From: an uncultured Collinsella sp. | Lineage (GTDB): Bacteria > Actinomycetota > Coriobacteriia > Coriobacteriales > Coriobacteriaceae | Assembly (NCBI GenBank): GCA_958418185.1 | Contig: CATZEP010000045.1 | Location: 1-9,585, forward strand | Direction of reading: 5' to 3' | Length of the DNA: 9,585 nt | In this document: positions 6,689 through 9,585 of the stretch, piece after piece | Position numbering within the stretch: position 1 is the first letter of the stretch | How the letters are laid out: each line of letters starts with the position of its first letter | Notes under the pieces: generated by a model | The model's input: only the letters and a program-made list of their open reading frames with translations | Database searches by the model: none | Told to the model about the DNA's origin: nothing | Translations under genes and position numbers: made by a program

Positions 6689-7602
6689 TAGCGCACCTCG
6701 CTAGAATCGACGCCGGGCACGCGGCGGCAGGAATACTCGTCCGTGGCAAACTTAGGCACTTGCACGCCCTCGAGCTCGCGGGCAAGCGCGGCCGAAAGCT
6801 CGATGCCGGCGGCGCGGCGCACAGCCTGAATCGCCAGCGGGGCCGAGATGCAACGGCGGTAGTCAGCCGAGCCCCACATGTTGGTGCCGTAGCTCAGCGC
6901 GCGTACGGACGCGGCCAGGGCGCGCAGCTCGTCCTCGGAAGGCTGCTCGTTCGCCAGGCCACATGCCTCGCCCTGCAGCAGGGTCGCGCGCAGCGGGCGG
7001 GCGCCCACGGTGACATGCCAGCTGTTGTCCCACCAGGCGGCGGTGACGTTTAAGGAGGGGAAGTCGGTCGCGGCCTTGCGCACGGCCTCATAGCCTGCGC
7101 GGTAATCGTGCTTAACGACGACGACGTGCTCGATCACGTCGCGCACATAGCCCATGTCCACGAACTCGGCGAGCGGCACGCGGCCGGCGCCCGTCAGCTC
7201 AACATACGAATCGAGCGCCAGGAACGCCGAGAGCACGTCAGAGAAGCCAAAGCGACCATAGATGCTGCCGCCCACCGTGGCGGTGTTACGCAGCTGCACG
7301 CCCACGATATCGTGGACAGCGAACTCAAAGACATGGTTGACAAGTGCGTTGAGCTCGGCATGGCGCTCGAGCTGGCGCAGGGTACACATGGCACCGATGC
7401 GAAACTCGGTCTCGGTCTCCTCGATTTGATCGAGCCCGCAGGCCGAAAGGTCAATCGCCGTCGCCACGCGACGCGAACCCAGGCGCATCCAGATGCCGCC
7501 GCCCACAATCTTGTTGTTGCGGTTCTTCTGTAAGAGCTCATAGGCTTCGGCCGCGTTTCCAACACGGACGTAGGTACCGAACTTGAGCACGTTCTCCCCC
7601 AT
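6688..7602 (-). CDS. FAD-binding subunit of xanthine dehydrogenase-type molybdenum hydroxylase
   Basis: This flavoprotein subunit takes electrons from the [2Fe-2S] clusters of the partner and passes them to an acceptor, usually NAD+ in xanthine dehydrogenases. The 304 residues match the CoxM/XdhB family. The first FAD phosphate-binding loop is KIVGGGIWMRLG (31-42) and the second is VQLRNTATVGGSIYGRF (102-118). The C-terminal flavoprotein domain has the characteristic GSADYRR (244-250). No extra FeS insertion of the 4-hydroxybenzoyl-CoA reductase kind is seen. The start is uncertain. ATG 7602 has GGAG only 2 bases away. GTG at 7590, giving MLKFGTYVRV, has GGGGGAG 3 bases upstream and fits family N-termini well. 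Its stop overlaps the start of the catalytic subunit, so expression is coupled. It is the first gene of the operon. Confidence 0.93.
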   Translation of the reverse strand: MGENVLKFGTYVRVGNAAEAYELLQKNRNNKIVGGGIWMRLGSRRVATAIDLSACGLDQIEETETEFRIGAMCTLRQLERHAELNALVNHVFEFAVHDIVGVQLRNTATVGGSIYGRFGFSDVLSAFLALDSYVELTGAGRVPLAEFVDMGYVRDVIEHVVVVKHDYRAGYEAVRKAATDFPSLNVTAAWWDNSWHVTVGARPLRATLLQGEACGLANEQPSEDELRALAASVRALSYGTNMWGSADYRRCISAPLAIQAVRRAAGIELSAALARELEGVQVPKFATDEYSCRRVPGVDSSEVR

Positions 7603-7626
7603 CTCTCCACTTGTCCAGTACCTTTA

Positions 7627-7635
7627 AGTGTACCA
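7627..7635 (-). promoter_or_regulatory. Candidate extended -10 promoter of the hydroxylase operon
   Basis: The minus strand reads TGG-TACACT, a TGn extended -10 with four of six matches, 24 bases before the FAD-subunit ATG. No recognisable -35 lies at 17 bases spacing. A promoter is expected here because a strong terminator separates the operon from gdhA. Confidence 0.3.
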
Positions 7636-7667
7636 AACGTGAGCGCACAGCTCGTGTCGGGACAAAA

Positions 7668-7698
7668 TGATCCGTTTTCCTCCGTCGCATGCGGATCA
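7668..7698. repeat. TGATCCG inverted repeat between gdhA terminator and hydroxylase operon
   Basis: Perfect 7-base arms TGATCCG (7668-7674) and CGGATCA (7692-7698) surround a 17-base spacer. On the minus strand the second arm is followed by TTTTG, so it could be a second, weaker gdhA terminator. Its place 30-60 bases upstream of the candidate operon promoter also suits a regulator binding site. Confidence 0.45.
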
Positions 7699-7731
7699 AA
7701 AAAGGCTCCCAGCCAAGATGACTGGGAGCCT
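7698..7731 (-). terminator. Intrinsic terminator of gdhA
   Basis: A 10-bp perfect stem (AGGCTCCCAG 7703-7712 with CTGGGAGCCT 7722-7731) and a 9-base loop are followed on the minus strand by a run of six T residues (7698-7703, the last overlapping the stem). It starts 27 bases past the gdhA stop codon. No T-run follows on the plus strand. Confidence 0.92.
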
Positions 7732-7757
7732 CATCACATGCTATGTCAAGCAAAGAT

Positions 7758-9113
7758 TTAGCAGACGCCCTGGGCGAGCATGGCGTCGGCGACCTTCAGG
7801 AAGCCGGCGATGTTGGCGCCCATGACAAAGTTGCCCTCCTGGCCATACTCCTTGGCGGTGTCGTCCACGTTGTGGAACATGCCACGCATGAGCTGCTCGA
7901 GCTTGCCGTCGACCTCCTCGAAGGTCCAGGACAGGTGCTCGGCGTTCTGGCTCATCTCCAGGCCGGACACGAGCACGCCACCGGCGTTGGCAGCCTTACC
8001 GGGCATAAAGGCGACGCCGTTCTCCTGGAAGTAGGTCGTGGCCTCGATGGTCGTGGGCATGTTCGCGCCCTCGCCGACCACCTTGCAGCCGTTGGCGACG
8101 AGCGCCTGGGCGTCCTCGAGCAGCAGCGTGTTCTCGCGAGCGCAGGGCAGCGCGATGTCGCAGGGCAGCTGCCAAACGCCACGGCCGTCACCCTCGTGCC
8201 ACGTGGCATTGGGCTTCTCGTCGACGTACATAGCGAGCGTAACGCCCTTGTCGTGGCCGGAGCGCTTCTTGTTGTAGACATGCTCGAGCACGGTGTAGTC
8301 GATGCCGTCGGGATCCTCGACCCAGCCGTGGGTGTCGGAGCAGGCCAGCACCTTGCCGCCGAGCTGGGCGACCTTCTGGACCGCGTAGATAGCGACGTTA
8401 CCGGAGCCGTGAACGACGACGTTCTTGCCCTCGAAGGAGTCGCCACGGCTCTTGAGGTACTCGTCCACAAAGTAGACCAGACCGTAACCGGTGGCCTCGG
8501 TACGGGCGAGCGAGCCGCCAAAGGAGAGGCCCTTGCCGGTAAGGACGCCGGTCCACTCGTTGGTCAGGCGCTTGTACTGACCGAACAGGTAGGCAACCTC
8601 GCGGCCGCCAACGCCCAGGTCGCCGGCGGGAACGTCGGTGTTGGGGCCAATGTGGCGATAGAGCTCGGTCATGAAGGACTGGCAGAAGTGCATGATCTCG
8701 TTGTTGGACTTGCCCTTGGGGTCAAAGTCGGAGCCGCCCTTGCCGCCGCCCATGGGAAGGGTGGTCAGGCTGTTCTTGAGAATCTGCTCCAGACCCAGGA
8801 ACTTGAGCATACCCAAGGTGACCGTCGGGTTAAAGCGCAGACCGCCCTTGTAGGGTCCAATGGCAGAGTTGAACTCGACGCGATAACCGCGGTTGACCTG
8901 AACCTTGCCCTGGTCGTCGACCCAGGGAACACGGAACATGACGATGCGCTCGGGCTCAACGAGGCGCTCCAGCAGGGCGGCCTCCTCGTACTCGGGGTGG
9001 GCGTCGAGCGCCGGCTGGATGGTGCCGAGAATCTCGGTCGCTGCCTGGATGAACTCAGGCTGCTCGGGATAGCGGGCCTTGAGCTCTTCGAGAACTTTCT
9101 GCGTGTAGCTCAT
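7758..9113 (-). CDS. gdhA: Glutamate dehydrogenase, hexameric 450-residue class (probably NADP-dependent)
   Basis: The enzyme interconverts glutamate with 2-oxoglutarate and ammonium in the cytoplasm; in this size class it usually works in assimilation. The 451-residue protein aligns by eye along its whole length with E. coli GdhA. The substrate-site lysine is K89 in GPYKGGLRF. The glycine-rich catalytic motif LPMGGGKGGSDFDPKG carries K125 (E. coli K128), and D165 in VPAGDLGVGG corresponds to D168. The Rossmann loop is HGSGNVA (235-241), followed at the end of the second strand by CSDTHG (258-263). Together with the length this suggests NADP preference, though cofactor use is not proven. ATG 9113 is chosen because GGAGGA (9117-9122) precedes it and homologues begin here. 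The frame is open to 9326 only because no stop intervenes. The gene is flanked by a leader hairpin and its own terminator, so it is probably monocistronic. Confidence 0.96.
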   Translation of the reverse strand: MSYTQKVLEELKARYPEQPEFIQAATEILGTIQPALDAHPEYEEAALLERLVEPERIVMFRVPWVDDQGKVQVNRGYRVEFNSAIGPYKGGLRFNPTVTLGMLKFLGLEQILKNSLTTLPMGGGKGGSDFDPKGKSNNEIMHFCQSFMTELYRHIGPNTDVPAGDLGVGGREVAYLFGQYKRLTNEWTGVLTGKGLSFGGSLARTEATGYGLVYFVDEYLKSRGDSFEGKNVVVHGSGNVAIYAVQKVAQLGGKVLACSDTHGWVEDPDGIDYTVLEHVYNKKRSGHDKGVTLAMYVDEKPNATWHEGDGRGVWQLPCDIALPCARENTLLLEDAQALVANGCKVVGEGANMPTTIEATTYFQENGVAFMPGKAANAGGVLVSGLEMSQNAEHLSWTFEEVDGKLEQLMRGMFHNVDDTAKEYGQEGNFVMGANIAGFLKVADAMLAQGVC

Positions 9114-9146
9114 GCTTCCTCCAATGATGGGAAACGAAAATGTTGG

Positions 9147-9169
9147 TCGCGGCACCCTATGCGCCGCGA
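9147..9169 (-). promoter_or_regulatory. Stem-loop in the gdhA leader
   Basis: Perfect 7-base GC-rich arms TCGCGGC (9147-9153) and GCCGCGA (9163-9169) enclose a 9-base loop. It sits 34 bases before the gdhA ATG, between a candidate -10 and the ribosome site. No U-tract follows, so it is not a simple terminator. It may be an operator or an mRNA structure affecting stability or translation. Confidence 0.4.
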
Positions 9170-9185
9170 GCTTTATCGAGTATGG

Positions 9186-9191
9186 ATAATA
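9186..9191 (-). promoter_or_regulatory. Candidate -10 of gdhA
   Basis: The minus strand reads TATTAT (five of six to TATAAT), about 73 bases before the ATG. The -35 position has no good match. TTGCAGCAA (9200-9208), a perfect 9-base dyad, lies just upstream and could be a regulator site. An AT-rich setting in otherwise GC-rich DNA supports a promoter region. Confidence 0.3.
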
Positions 9192-9292
9192 TCGCACTGT
9201 TGCAGCAAAGTTTCGCATAAGCCGACGAGCAGATGTTTCGTTTTGATTACGATGCAGGTAGAAGCGTTTTTGAGTGTCTGACATGCAAAACC

Positions 9293-9329
9293 CGTGTTTC
9301 AAACCTGTTTCGTCCACGTGTTCCAAACC
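9293..9329. repeat. Pair of 13-base direct repeats upstream of gdhA
   Basis: CGTGTTTCAAACC (9293-9305) and CGTGTTCCAAACC (9317-9329) differ at one base and start 24 bases apart. The second copy runs into the left arm of the hairpin at 9327-9361. The spacing is a little over two helical turns, so paired binding sites are possible, but duplicated non-functional sequence is also possible. Confidence 0.4.
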
Positions 9330-9361
9330 ACCACATTGGGGACAGGCACCTTTGTGGTGGT
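9327..9361. repeat. REP-like hairpin with GGGGACAGGCACC loop, downstream of the DUF3343 gene
   Basis: Perfect 9-base arms ACCACCACA (9327-9335) and TGTGGTGGT (9353-9361) enclose a 17-base loop holding GGGGACAGGCACC. It begins 9 bases past the DUF3343 stop. On the minus strand it is followed only by TTTGG, so it is a poor intrinsic terminator. From memory, GGGGACAGGCACC-type motifs recur between genes in several bacteria, including gut actinobacteria, and resemble REP elements mobilised by IS200-like transposases. Only one copy is present in this window. Confidence 0.4.
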
Positions 9362-9369
9362 GCAGGTGA

Positions 9370-9585
9370 TTAGAGGACGAGCTGGTGGTAGTCGGCGGGG
9401 GCTACGCGGCCCTCGGTGGCGGCGCGGAAGGCGGCGAGGGCATCGCCCGAGAACGGCATGGCCCAGCACAGCCCGCAGCCGGCGGTACTGGAGCCGGGCA
9501 ATGGCATGATGCGCCCGGGCACGCCGGCATCCAGGCACAGCTGCTCGCATTCCATCACATCGAAGGTGCTGTCAAACGACACGAT
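9370..9585 (-). CDS. DUF3343 family protein, putative Se/S carrier-like, 5' end outside window
   Basis: The 71 visible residues end at a TAA (9370-9372) and the frame is open to the window edge. The family resemblance is by pattern: a beta strand IVSFDSTFDVMECEQLC, then the turn AGVPGRIMPLPGSSTAGCGLCW with the conserved proline-rich loop and Cys-Gly, then an amphipathic helix and a final strand. DUF3343 proteins are about 75-90 residues, so probably only a few N-terminal residues are missing; GTG at 9582 is an unlikely true start. The family is described as a putative selenium/sulfur carrier and is often found near selenium or sulfur trafficking genes; its exact role is unproven. The cysteines at C36 and C39 of the visible part (GCGLC) are the obvious functional candidates. 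Confidence 0.75.
   Translation of the reverse strand: MVSFDSTFDVMECEQLCLDAGVPGRIMPLPGSSTAGCGLCWAMPFSGDALAAFRAATEGRVAPADYHQLVL

Noticed and set aside
7743..9281. 512-residue plus-strand open frame opposite gdhA
   Set aside because: It is the mirror frame of gdhA and spans terminator-proximal and leader DNA without a recognisable domain.
9114..9326. N-terminal extension of the gdhA frame, or a separate upstream ORF
   Set aside because: The extension lacks family similarity, crosses the candidate promoter and stem-loop, and ATG 9113 has a strong GGAGGA site.
1..9585. CRISPR arrays, insertion sequences, phage or defence genes
   Set aside because: I found no regularly spaced repeats, transposase or integrase motifs, or defence-related domains in either strand.

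Overview
All genes in this window lie on the minus strand. The DNA is GC-rich, and the proteins look like those of an anaerobic gut actinobacterium of the class Coriobacteriia, with Collinsella or a relative as the best guess. That placement rests on protein style and gene content, not on a marker-gene comparison.

Read in the direction of transcription (high to low coordinates), the layout is as follows. (1) At the right edge is the C-terminal part of a small DUF3343-family protein (9370 to the edge). A 9-bp-arm hairpin whose loop carries a GGGGACAGGCACC motif follows it. (2) gdhA, a hexameric-type glutamate dehydrogenase (7758-9113), has a leader containing a 7-bp stem-loop and ends in a strong intrinsic terminator. 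(3) A two-gene molybdenum hydroxylase operon of the xanthine dehydrogenase type follows: an FAD subunit (6688-7602), then a single protein fusing the two-cluster [2Fe-2S] domain to the molybdopterin catalytic domain (3857-6688). The two genes are joined by a TAATG stop/start overlap, and a strong terminator closes the operon at 3803-3832. (4) A tRNA-Leu(UAG) gene with an encoded CCA (3633-3716) comes next. (5) The protein-quality-control cluster tig, clpP and clpX (trigger factor, ClpP peptidase, ClpX unfoldase) occupies 3542 down to 49. clpP and clpX are one base apart and clearly cotranslated. tig is separated from clpP by about 160 bp holding a perfect 11-bp inverted repeat.

Functionally the window joins a core folding and proteolysis module (trigger factor at the ribosome, ClpXP for regulated degradation) to a metabolic block (ammonium/glutamate interconversion and oxidative hydroxylation of a purine-like or other N-heterocyclic or aldehyde substrate). 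I see no mobile-element gene, CRISPR array, phage gene or defence system. The points most worth a second look are intergenic: several perfect dyads, a REP-like hairpin, and a DUF3343 protein (a putative Se/S carrier family) close to a molybdenum hydroxylase.
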